From: Desulfobacterales bacterium
GTDB lineage: Bacteria > Desulfobacterota > Desulfobacteria > Desulfobacterales > C00003106
Direction: 5' to 3'
NCBI GenBank assembly: GCA_030672555.1
Contig: DAOVGD010000190.1
Span: 1-17,320 of the forward strand
DNA: 17,320 nt
Shown: in pieces, positions 7,755-14,702 of the stretch
How the letters are laid out: each line of letters begins with the position of its first letter
How positions within the stretch are numbered: the first letter of the stretch is position 1
The notes under the pieces: generated by a model
Told to the model about the DNA's origin: nothing
The model's input: only the letters and a program-made list of their open reading frames with translations
The model's database searches: none
Program-made: the position numbers and the translations under genes

Positions 7755-10088
7755 ATGGCGGTTGTAGATTTCTCCAAAAAAGCAGGGACTAAACCAGGTC
7801 AGGAATCCGAAGTCTCAGCGCTAAAGCGTGAGGTAGAATACAGTAAAAGGTGTCAGGAGATAACCAATAAAATCCATGCAGCTAAGAACATTGATGAAAT
7901 ATTGCTCGATATCAAGAATGATATGCTGGATCTCTTTGGCGCTGATCGTTTGACGATATATGTGGTGGACGGCGCCAAAAAAGAACTAATGTCCCGGGTA
8001 ATGTCCGGAGATGAGGTAAATGAAATACGGGTTCCGATTTCATCTTCCAGTATTTCAGGCTATGCAGCCGCTTATAATAAAGTGGTCAATATTAAAAGCG
8101 CTTACGACAAAAAAGAGCTTGCCGCCATTGACCCCAATTTGAAATTTGACCATACGTGGGATCAAAAGACCGGTTACCGTACAAAGCAGGTCCTTGCAGT
8201 CCCCATAGTACACAATCAATATATCCTTGGAGCCATCCAGGCGATCAATAAAAAGGACGAGTCAGATATTCTATTCAGCCAAAAGGTTGCCGAGTCATTA
8301 CTGGAGATGGGCAAGACCATCGGTATCGCTATCTTTAATCAGAAACGGATGGCCAAGGCCCGTCCCAATAAGTTCGATTATCTTCTGCAAAATCATCTTA
8401 TTACGGAAAAAGAACTCTCCAAGGCCATTGCAGATGCCCGGAAACTCAAATGTGACATGGAGAGAATTTTAATGAAAAATTACAAGGTCTCCAAACCGGA
8501 CATTGGCAAATCTCTCAGTCATTTCTATAAGGTCCCATTTGAAGAATACAATGATCGCACCCCGATTCCCGGAGAGCTTTTGGCAAATATGAAGGTTAAC
8601 TTTTTGCGAAACAACAATTGGGTCCCCTTACGCAAAGAAGACAATACTGTAATTATCGCCATTGACAATCCCTATCATCTCCAAAAGATTGATACGATAA
8701 AATCGCTTTTTACAGCAGGACAACGGCTTATGTTTCACGTTGCTCTTACAGAAGATATACAGAAATATATCAGACTCTTTTTTTCTAGTGGTTCAATGGA
8801 CCAGGGATCGATCGACGAACTCCTCGTAAAGTTAGAGTCAGAAGAAGAGGCAATCGAAGAGGCGGAAGAAGCGATATCAGAGCAAGACGGCGTCATTGTC
8901 CAGTTAGTAAACAAAATTGTTCTTGATGCGTATGCCCGGGACTCTTCAGATATTCACATTGAACCATATCCAGGTAAAAAGAATACAGAAATCAGATTCC
9001 GAGTAGATGGCGCCTGCATGGTATATCAAACAGTTCCTTACAATTACCGCAATGCTATTGTTTCTCGAATCAAGATCATGGCTGACCTTGATATTGCCGA
9101 GCGTCGCAAGCCCCAGGACGGAAAGATAAAATTCAAAAAATATGGCGGCAAAGATATCGAACTTCGTGTGGCAACCGTCCCCACTGCCGGCGGACTTGAA
9201 GATGTGGTGATGCGTATTTTAGCCGCAGGAGAGCCGCTTCCGCTGGATAAGATGGGATTTTCCAAAACAAACTATAACAACTTTATCAGTGTTGTAACCA
9301 AACCGTATGGTATTATTTTTGTATGCGGGCCGACCGGTTCCGGAAAGACGACCACGCTTCATTCCGCGTTGGGGTACATCAACAAGCCCGATCGTAAGAT
9401 ATGGACGGCGGAAGACCCTGTAGAGATCACACAGGCAGGATTAAGGCAGGTCCAGGTTCAGCCAAAGATAGGGTTTGATTTCGCGGCTGCCATGCGGGCC
9501 TTTTTAAGGGCCGACCCGGACGTTATAATGGTTGGTGAGATGAGGGACAAAGAGACAACCCACATCGGTATAGAAGCATCCTTGACAGGACACCTTGTGT
9601 TCTCCACGCTTCATACCAATAGCGCCCCTGAAAGTATAACGAGACTTCTTGATATGGGGATGGACCCCTTTAATTTTGCCGACGCCATTCTTGGGATTTT
9701 AGCCCAGCGTTTGGTGAGAACCCTTTGCCCGGATTGTAAGAAAGCGTACAATCCTTCAAAAGAAGAGTATGACGAATTAGTTCGTGAATACGGCGAAGAT
9801 GCATTCCATAAGAATGTAAATATGCCCCATTCCAAGTATCTAAAACTACATAAACCTCAGGGATGTTCCAAATGCAATAATACCGGCTACAGGGGACGGA
9901 TGGGGATACATGAACTATTGATGGGGACCGATACCATGAAAAAGTTGATTCAGGAAAAGGCCACGATGGAAACAATTCGTGACCAGGCCATCGCCGACGG
10001 CATGACAACTCTAAAACAAGACGGCATTGAAAAGATCTTTACAGGCCATACTGATCTGTTACAGGTCCGGAAGGTCTGTATCAAATAG
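7755..10088 (+). CDS. GAF domain-PilB/GspE fusion: type IV pilus/type II secretion assembly ATPase
   Basis: A 777-residue secretion/pilus ATPase with an added N-terminal sensor domain. Residues ~30-195 are GAF-like. Residues ~205-340 match the GspE/MshE N-terminal domain (FDYLLQNHLITEKEL...). The hexameric ATPase core follows an acidic linker at ~355-380. Walker A is GPTGSGKT (525-532), the Asp/Walker B region is DPDVIMVGEMRD (587-598) and the His box is GHLVFSTLHTNSAPE. Zinc-binding cysteines are at 658, 661, 704 and 707. This C4 module is typical of GspE/PilB and absent from PilT, so an extension/assembly motor is expected. Start: GAGG five bases upstream. No pilC, pilT, gsp or pilin gene is adjacent. 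The GAF domain implies control by a small ligand or nucleotide, which is inference. The stop codon overlaps the first base of a foldback repeat. Confidence 0.92.
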   Translation: MAVVDFSKKAGTKPGQESEVSALKREVEYSKRCQEITNKIHAAKNIDEILLDIKNDMLDLFGADRLTIYVVDGAKKELMSRVMSGDEVNEIRVPISSSSISGYAAAYNKVVNIKSAYDKKELAAIDPNLKFDHTWDQKTGYRTKQVLAVPIVHNQYILGAIQAINKKDESDILFSQKVAESLLEMGKTIGIAIFNQKRMAKARPNKFDYLLQNHLITEKELSKAIADARKLKCDMERILMKNYKVSKPDIGKSLSHFYKVPFEEYNDRTPIPGELLANMKVNFLRNNNWVPLRKEDNTVIIAIDNPYHLQKIDTIKSLFTAGQRLMFHVALTEDIQKYIRLFFSSGSMDQGSIDELLVKLESEEEAIEEAEEAISEQDGVIVQLVNKIVLDAYARDSSDIHIEPYPGKKNTEIRFRVDGACMVYQTVPYNYRNAIVSRIKIMADLDIAERRKPQDGKIKFKKYGGKDIELRVATVPTAGGLEDVVMRILAAGEPLPLDKMGFSKTNYNNFISVVTKPYGIIFVCGPTGSGKTTTLHSALGYINKPDRKIWTAEDPVEITQAGLRQVQVQPKIGFDFAAAMRAFLRADPDVIMVGEMRDKETTHIGIEASLTGHLVFSTLHTNSAPESITRLLDMGMDPFNFADAILGILAQRLVRTLCPDCKKAYNPSKEEYDELVREYGEDAFHKNVNMPHSKYLKLHKPQGCSKCNNTGYRGRMGIHELLMGTDTMKKLIQEKATMETIRDQAIADGMTTLKQDGIEKIFTGHTDLLQVRKVCIK

Positions 10089-10230
10089 TGTCCATCCAGA
10101 AACGGCATATTTTGTCCCAATACTGCGTTCTCCGCAGGTTTCTATCCTCGACGTAGCTCTGCTACGCCTCCGGTAAAAACCTTTGTGCGGCCTTGTCTTG
10201 TGACAAAATCTACCATTTCTGGATGGACAC
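10088..10230. mobile_element. 143-bp imperfect palindrome (MITE/REP-like foldback)
   Basis: Perfect 15-bp terminal inverted repeats, GTGTCCATCCAGAAA (10088-10102) and its complement (10216-10230). Internal arms also match in part (ATTTTGTC), and a central stem GTAGC-TCT-GCTAC is present. It contains no ORF. Its first base is the G of the GspE-like gene's TAG stop. It separates this gene from the convergent M48 gene and could end or stabilise transcripts from both sides. Confidence 0.75.
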
Positions 10231-10290
10231 TGATTATAGGAATTAAGGAATTGTGGAATTCCGAATTGAAGGATGAATCTCTTTTTAATC

Positions 10291-10338
10291 CCTAAATCCC
10301 TAAATCCCTCAATTCCTAAATCCCTAAATCCCCCAATC
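10291..10338. repeat. CCTAAATC octamer array entering the M48 gene
   Basis: Six 8-bp units, four of them exactly CCTAAATC and two variants (CCTCAATT, CCCCAATC). On the minus strand the last units encode the final residues GLGDLGI and the TAG stop of the M48 protease. Two units of the same family in the opposite orientation occur just after hslU at 13706-13721. Confidence 0.8.
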
Positions 10339-12151
10339 CTTTTTCAAATTTCTTCAACTGTTCCTCATAATATCTTCTATTGCCGGGATTCATTGCCAGC
10401 GCGCGTTTTTCTGCTTCAATAGCCAGTTTGTATAACCCGTTTACATAATAGCTTTCCGCCAATGTGTCGAGAATATAAGGTGTCTGTTTCAAATTTGCTG
10501 CTTGTATTGAGTAGATTAGTGCTTTGGAGTAATCTCTTTTTTCAACGTCTTCACAGGTGGCGTAGAGCCATGCGAGATTGTTGAGCGCCTCGGGATGGTC
10601 TGGGGCTATTTGCAAAGTCTTTTCATAGGAATGTATCGCTTTTTCGTATTCTTTATTCTGATGATAGAGTGATCCGAGCGTCAGATAGAGATTGGGGTTG
10701 TTCGGGTCTTTCTCGAGCTTACGGTTTACTGCTGTTTCTATGAAGTGTCCGTTGAGAGTTTTTCCCATGGCTCCGAAATTCAGCGCATACCCAAAATAGC
10801 CTACTACTAATAATCCGCAGAAAAAGAAGATTATGCTTTTCCGGAGCTTACGGTCATGTCGTGTAATCCATCGATTATCAGCGGCACATTTCTTTAAATA
10901 ATCGATCCTCTCTTGAATACTGAAATGATGCCAGCTTGGGGTATCCTTGGCAGTGCCGGTATAAAAGGAGATCTTTTCAAGGGAGCGGATCAGCGCCCAT
11001 GGATGCCCCTGAAGAGTGAAGGCGTACAGATCGGCCTGTCGTTCGCAATTACGCATAAAGTATCCAAACAGAAAACGGAAGTAAATCAAAAGGAGTAATG
11101 CGAGAGAAATGGTAAAGAATATCGACACAAGAGTGGATTCTTCAATTTGAATTGTTTTTGGCAGCGTATATAGCCAATCGCTGGATAAAAGGAGATAAAG
11201 TATTATATCAAACGATGCATAGGAAAGAATCATGTAGCCGATAAGAAAGGCGAAGTAAAATAGGAGGTGTTTTTTCTTAATATGACCTATCTCATGTGCT
11301 ATCACGGCATCAAGTTCTTCGTCGGTCAATACAGAGATAAGCCCCCTGGTGATCAAAATATATCGGAAGCGTTTTATTATACCCATTACCCCTGCGGTCA
11401 GCATCTTCCCTTCAAACACAGGCCATATCATAATGTTACGGGCCGTAAATCCGGCTTTTTTGCAAAGCGCTTCAATGCGATTTCTGACCGGACCTTTTAG
11501 GGGACGACATTTCCAGAAAAATTGGACCAATGCCGGTGTATACACGGCCATAGCTCCCAGGAATAAAGAAAACAGAATAACCTGTCCCTCCGGAGCGGAT
11601 AATAACTTTTTGGGGGTCTCAAAAGGGAGATAGCCTATTATGTCGGAGGCCAATGAAATCAATATCCATGGTATGACAATCGGAATATTGAAAGATATAT
11701 GGGATGTGACAAATCCTTGTCTGGTTAATTCGGTCCGAAACAGGACGTGGTACGGCTCATAAGCAAACCACCAGATAATGGCTAAGTAGCCGATAAAGAG
11801 GAATAAAAAGCAAACAGCAGCCACGGTTGGAATTTGGGCAAATATCGGAATTCGGATTAGAAAAATTTTGAGATTCAAGACATAGATATTTACCGCAAAC
11901 AGTGCGATTGCCAAGATGGCATGTTGGGTAAAGAGAAGATCGTAGCGGTGTTGGAGCGCTGAACTGTCTGGCTGCTCCAATCCTTTTCGAGTTAAGGCTT
12001 TGTATCTACAGTAATTGATTGCTATGAATAAAAAGAGATTAAAGGCAAAAGCGCTTGCTGTTTCAGCTCCCCCAAGATAAGTCTTTTCCGGGGGGACGAA
12101 GGTGGTATAGATAAGAATAACTATGATAAAGTAGATAAAATTGGTGAACAT
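10316..12151 (-). CDS. M48-family membrane zinc metalloprotease with C-terminal TPRs
   Basis: A 611-residue integral membrane protease. The N-terminal half has about six hydrophobic segments. The catalytic motif is HEIGH at residues 286-290 (zinc ligands His286 and His290, catalytic Glu287), and the third zinc ligand is Glu370 in NCERQADLYAF. This is the HtpX/Ste24 arrangement, with membrane helices between the motif and the third ligand. After a further helix near residues 440-460, about 150 residues of TPR follow (NPNLYLTLGSLYHQNKEYEKAIHSYEKTLQIAPDHPEALNNLAWLYATCED...). The usual role of such proteases is membrane-protein quality control; here the TPRs may select substrates or partners. The C-terminal residues GLGDLGI are encoded by an octamer repeat and may not be native. 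The gene is divergent from hslU. Confidence 0.9.
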   Translation of the reverse strand: MFTNFIYFIIVILIYTTFVPPEKTYLGGAETASAFAFNLFLFIAINYCRYKALTRKGLEQPDSSALQHRYDLLFTQHAILAIALFAVNIYVLNLKIFLIRIPIFAQIPTVAAVCFLFLFIGYLAIIWWFAYEPYHVLFRTELTRQGFVTSHISFNIPIVIPWILISLASDIIGYLPFETPKKLLSAPEGQVILFSLFLGAMAVYTPALVQFFWKCRPLKGPVRNRIEALCKKAGFTARNIMIWPVFEGKMLTAGVMGIIKRFRYILITRGLISVLTDEELDAVIAHEIGHIKKKHLLFYFAFLIGYMILSYASFDIILYLLLSSDWLYTLPKTIQIEESTLVSIFFTISLALLLLIYFRFLFGYFMRNCERQADLYAFTLQGHPWALIRSLEKISFYTGTAKDTPSWHHFSIQERIDYLKKCAADNRWITRHDRKLRKSIIFFFCGLLVVGYFGYALNFGAMGKTLNGHFIETAVNRKLEKDPNNPNLYLTLGSLYHQNKEYEKAIHSYEKTLQIAPDHPEALNNLAWLYATCEDVEKRDYSKALIYSIQAANLKQTPYILDTLAESYYVNGLYKLAIEAEKRALAMNPGNRRYYEEQLKKFEKGLGDLGI

Positions 12152-12204
12152 TTTTTTGCCTGTCCGTTGTCCTTTAGAGGTTGTTCGTAGAAATCCCTTT
12201 TTAC

Positions 12205-12234
12205 TTGACTTTTTTACCTGTTCAAAGCTATCAT
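12205..12234 (+). promoter_or_regulatory. Promoter upstream of hslU
   Basis: TTGACT (12205-12210) and TATCAT (12229-12234) with an 18-base spacer give a plausible sigma-70 promoter. Transcription would start near 12241, leaving a leader of about 80 bases that contains the hairpin at 12264-12299. It could drive hslU and, by read-through, the arg genes. No CIRCE element or clear heat-shock -10 was seen. Confidence 0.5.
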
Positions 12235-12263
12235 ATCAAGTTTAAATTTCAAATTTTAATTAC

Positions 12264-12299
12264 TATGAGGCTGTTCGAGAATTCTCGGAGAGCCTCATA
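12264..12299 (+). promoter_or_regulatory. Strong leader hairpin before hslU
   Basis: A near-perfect 36-base palindrome. TATGAGGCT pairs with AGCCTCATA (9 bp); a single G-G mismatch follows, then seven more pairs including one G-U around an AATT-centred loop. It ends two bases before the GGAGG ribosome site (12302-12306), so folding could control ribosome access or protect the mRNA 5' end. There is no U-tract, so an intrinsic terminator is unlikely. Confidence 0.6.
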
Positions 12300-12319
12300 T
12301 TGGAGGAATGTTTAAATAT

Positions 12320-13699
12320 ATGCAAAACTTGACACCACGGGAAATTGTTTCCGAATTGGATAAATATATCATTGGCCAGAAAGATGCCAAGAGATCCGTA
12401 GCGATTGCGTTGAGAAACCGTTGGCGCCGGCAGCAGGTGCCTGAAGATCTGCGAGATGAAATTGCTCCAAAGAATATTATTATGATCGGACCAACCGGGG
12501 TAGGAAAGACAGAGATTGCCAGGCGCCTTGCAAAATTGGCCGAGTCTCCTTTTCTTAAAATAGAGGCGTCCAAATTTACTGAGGTGGGATATGTGGGCCG
12601 TGATGTAGAGTCGATGATTCGGGACCTTACCGAACTTGCGGTTAACATGACAAAGGCGGAAGAACAGGAAAGGGTGAAGGTAAAGGCCCAAAAAATTGCC
12701 GAAGAACGGTTGTTGGACATCTTGCTTCCGCCCCGAAAGGAAAAAGAACCGATCGAAGAAGTGGAACCTCCTGAAAAGACCCTCGAACTCGTAAAAAAAG
12801 AGGAGCAGACTCCTGATAGTTCCACCCGTGAAAAATTGCGTTTACTTCTTCGGGAGGGGAAACTGGACGGTAGGTATGTGGACCTGGAGGTTGCGGACCG
12901 TGTCGCACCTGTGGTGGAGATATTCTCAAGCGTTGGGCTTGAGGAGATGGATGTTAATGTAAAGGATATGTTTGGAGGACTTTTTCCAAAAAAGACAAAA
13001 CAACGGAAGGTAAAAGTGCCGGAGGCCCTTGAGCTTTTAGCTCAGGAGGAAGCCCAGCGTCTCATTGATATGGATGCGGTAGTTAAGAGGGCCATTACGA
13101 GAACGGAACAGACAGGGATCATTTTCTTAGACGAGATTGATAAGGTGAGTGCAAGACAGGAAGGACATGGGCCGGATGTCTCCAGGGAGGGAGTGCAAAG
13201 AGATCTGTTGCCGGTAGTGGAAGGGTGCACGGTGAATACAAAGTACGGGATGGTTAAGACAGATCATATACTTTTTATCGCGTCAGGGGCGTTTCATATG
13301 AGCAAGCCCTCTGACATGATTCCGGAACTGCAGGGGAGGTTTCCGATTCGGGTGGAACTCAATTCACTCGGCAAAGAAGAATTTATAAAGATATTAACAG
13401 AACCGAAAAACGCGCTGATTACCCAGTACAAAGCGCTTCTTGATACAGAAGGTGTCCCGGTTAGTTTTCAAGACGGAGCCGTAGAGGCCATCGCAGATAT
13501 TGCCGCGGAAGTAAACATGCGTACGGAAAATATAGGAGCGCGGCGACTCCATACAGTTGTGGAAAGATTGTTGGATGACATTCTCTTTGAAGCGCCGGAT
13601 CTTGCAAAAGGGAGAGAGATAGTCATTGATGCCGATTACGTAAATGAAATGCTTGAGGATATAAAAGAGGACGAAGATCTAAGCAGGTATATATTATGA
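12320..13699 (+). CDS. hslU: HslU, ATPase subunit of the HslUV protease
   Basis: An AAA+ unfoldase of 459 residues that forms a hexameric ring and feeds proteins to the HslV peptidase. Residues 1-20 (MQNLTPREIVSELDKYIIGQ) align with the start of E. coli HslU at equal length. The in-frame ATG at 12308 is only one base from GGAGG and is disfavoured. Walker A is GPTGVGKT (57-64) and the pore loop is GYVG within FTEVGYVGRD. The intermediate I-domain follows, then Walker B IIFLDEID, GVQRDLLPVVEG and ASGAFHMSKPSDMIPELQGRFPIRVEL. The C-terminus EDLSRYIL is the tail that docks into HslV, so a working HslV is expected. hslV normally sits directly upstream but is absent here. Downstream lies argB, separated by repeats. 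Confidence 0.95.
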   Translation: MQNLTPREIVSELDKYIIGQKDAKRSVAIALRNRWRRQQVPEDLRDEIAPKNIIMIGPTGVGKTEIARRLAKLAESPFLKIEASKFTEVGYVGRDVESMIRDLTELAVNMTKAEEQERVKVKAQKIAEERLLDILLPPRKEKEPIEEVEPPEKTLELVKKEEQTPDSSTREKLRLLLREGKLDGRYVDLEVADRVAPVVEIFSSVGLEEMDVNVKDMFGGLFPKKTKQRKVKVPEALELLAQEEAQRLIDMDAVVKRAITRTEQTGIIFLDEIDKVSARQEGHGPDVSREGVQRDLLPVVEGCTVNTKYGMVKTDHILFIASGAFHMSKPSDMIPELQGRFPIRVELNSLGKEEFIKILTEPKNALITQYKALLDTEGVPVSFQDGAVEAIADIAAEVNMRTENIGARRLHTVVERLLDDILFEAPDLAKGREIVIDADYVNEMLEDIKEDEDLSRYIL

Positions 13700-13765
13700 T
13701 TGCAGAATTTAGGGATTTAGGGATTATCGTCGAACCGGAAAGATCTCGGCAAGTAAAGATAATGA
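13674..13765 (+). repeat. Imperfect direct repeat of the hslU 3' end
   Basis: The last 26 bases of hslU (13674-13699, ending in ATGA with the stop) recur at 13740-13765 with 20 of 26 bases identical, including AAGATCT, GCA, GTA and ATGA. Between the copies lie 40 bases containing two ATTTAGG-type octamers (13706-13721). The second copy ends exactly at the first ATGA of the heptamer array. The arrangement looks like a long target duplication caused by insertion. Confidence 0.55.
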
Positions 13766-13831
13766 CGAATAACGAATGACGAATGACAAATGACAAATGA
13801 CAAATGACAAATGACAAATGACAAATGACAA
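13762..13831 (+). repeat. ATGACAA heptamer array containing the argB start codon
   Basis: Ten consecutive 7-bp units. Three are diverged (ATGACGA, ATAACGA, ATGACGA, 13762-13782) and seven are perfect ATGACAA (13783-13831). The ninth unit carries the argB start ATG at 13818. Because seven is not a multiple of three, successive ATGs fall in different frames. Each upstream ATG opens a five-codon ORF ending in a TGA that overlaps the ATG two units later. Confidence 0.9.
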
Positions 13832-14702
13832 ATATTCCATAGCAGATGTTCTGATAGAATCTCTTCCGTACATCCGTCGTTTTTATGGCAAGACGATTGT
13901 CATAAAATATGGCGGCAACGCCATGGTTGAAGATCGACTCAAGGAAGATTTTGCCAGAGATATCACCCTGACGAGATATATCGGGTTAAATCCTGTGGTA
14001 GTACACGGCGGAGGACCGCAGATCGGAATTGTTTTAGATAAAATGGGGATCGGCACTTCCTTTGTTGATGGGATGCGCGTTACAGATGAACCGACCATGG
14101 ATGTTGTAGAGATGGTCCTGGGCGGAAAAGTAAATAAATCAATAGTAGCACAGATCAATAGACAGGGTGGAAAGGCAGTTGGCCTGAGCGGCAAAGACGG
14201 TGGGTTGGTTTTGGCCAAAAAGCTTCACGTGGTCAGGACGTCTGTGGAAAATAAGCCCCCGGAAATTATTGATATTGGTATGGTTGGTGAAGTAGTGGCC
14301 ATTAATCCGGAAATTATTAATACCTTAAAGGCGGGTGATTTTATTCCGGTGATTGCGCCGGTTGGTATTGGAGAGTCAGGAGAGACATACAACATCAATG
14401 CGGATTGGGTGGCCAGTAAAATAGCTGTAGCACTCAAGGCGGTCAAGTTGATTCTTTTGACCGATGTCGAAGGGATCAAAGATTCTTCAGGCGATGTTGT
14501 TTCGTCGGTTAATTTAAAAGGACTCACGAAGATGCTCAAGGATAACGTGGTCTCAGACGGAATGATTCCAAAGGTAAAATGCAGCCGGGAGGCAATCGAA
14601 AACGGCGTGGAAAAGGTACATATCATCGACGGACGCATACCCCATGCGGTCTTGCTCGAGATATTTACTGATAAGGGGATCGGGACGGAAATCATACCAT
14701 GA
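13818..14702 (+). CDS. argB: Acetylglutamate kinase
   Basis: Phosphorylates N-acetyl-L-glutamate with ATP in the cytoplasm, the second step of ornithine/arginine synthesis. It has 294 residues, normal for the family. Motifs: IVIKYGGNAM near residue 30, VVHGGGPQI at 61-69, VEMVLGGKVNK and GLSGKDG. The N-terminal helix (VLIESLPYIRRFYGKT) is of the type found in hexameric, arginine-inhibited enzymes and lacking in the arginine-insensitive E. coli enzyme, so feedback inhibition is inferred. The ATG at 13818 is the only usable ATG, since the same-frame ATG at 13797 meets a stop after five codons. No Shine-Dalgarno precedes it. The start lies inside the ATGACAA array, and residues MTNDK are repeat-encoded. 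The stop overlaps the argD start. Confidence 0.95.
   Translation: MTNDKYSIADVLIESLPYIRRFYGKTIVIKYGGNAMVEDRLKEDFARDITLTRYIGLNPVVVHGGGPQIGIVLDKMGIGTSFVDGMRVTDEPTMDVVEMVLGGKVNKSIVAQINRQGGKAVGLSGKDGGLVLAKKLHVVRTSVENKPPEIIDIGMVGEVVAINPEIINTLKAGDFIPVIAPVGIGESGETYNINADWVASKIAVALKAVKLILLTDVEGIKDSSGDVVSSVNLKGLTKMLKDNVVSDGMIPKVKCSREAIENGVEKVHIIDGRIPHAVLLEIFTDKGIGTEIIP

Noticed and set aside
12308..12319. Upstream ATG of hslU
   Set aside because: It lies one base after GGAGG, too close for normal initiation; the ATG at 12320 aligns with known HslU N-termini. Not fully excluded.
13623..13817. Minus-strand ORF rich in FVICHLSFVIRH
   Set aside because: It is the reverse translation of the ATGACAA array and the hslU end, not a gene.
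13762..13831. Classical on/off phase variation of argB by slippage
   Set aside because: Unit changes do not shift the argB frame, because the next-to-last ATG always keeps its position relative to the downstream codons. Only a subtler tuning effect remains possible.
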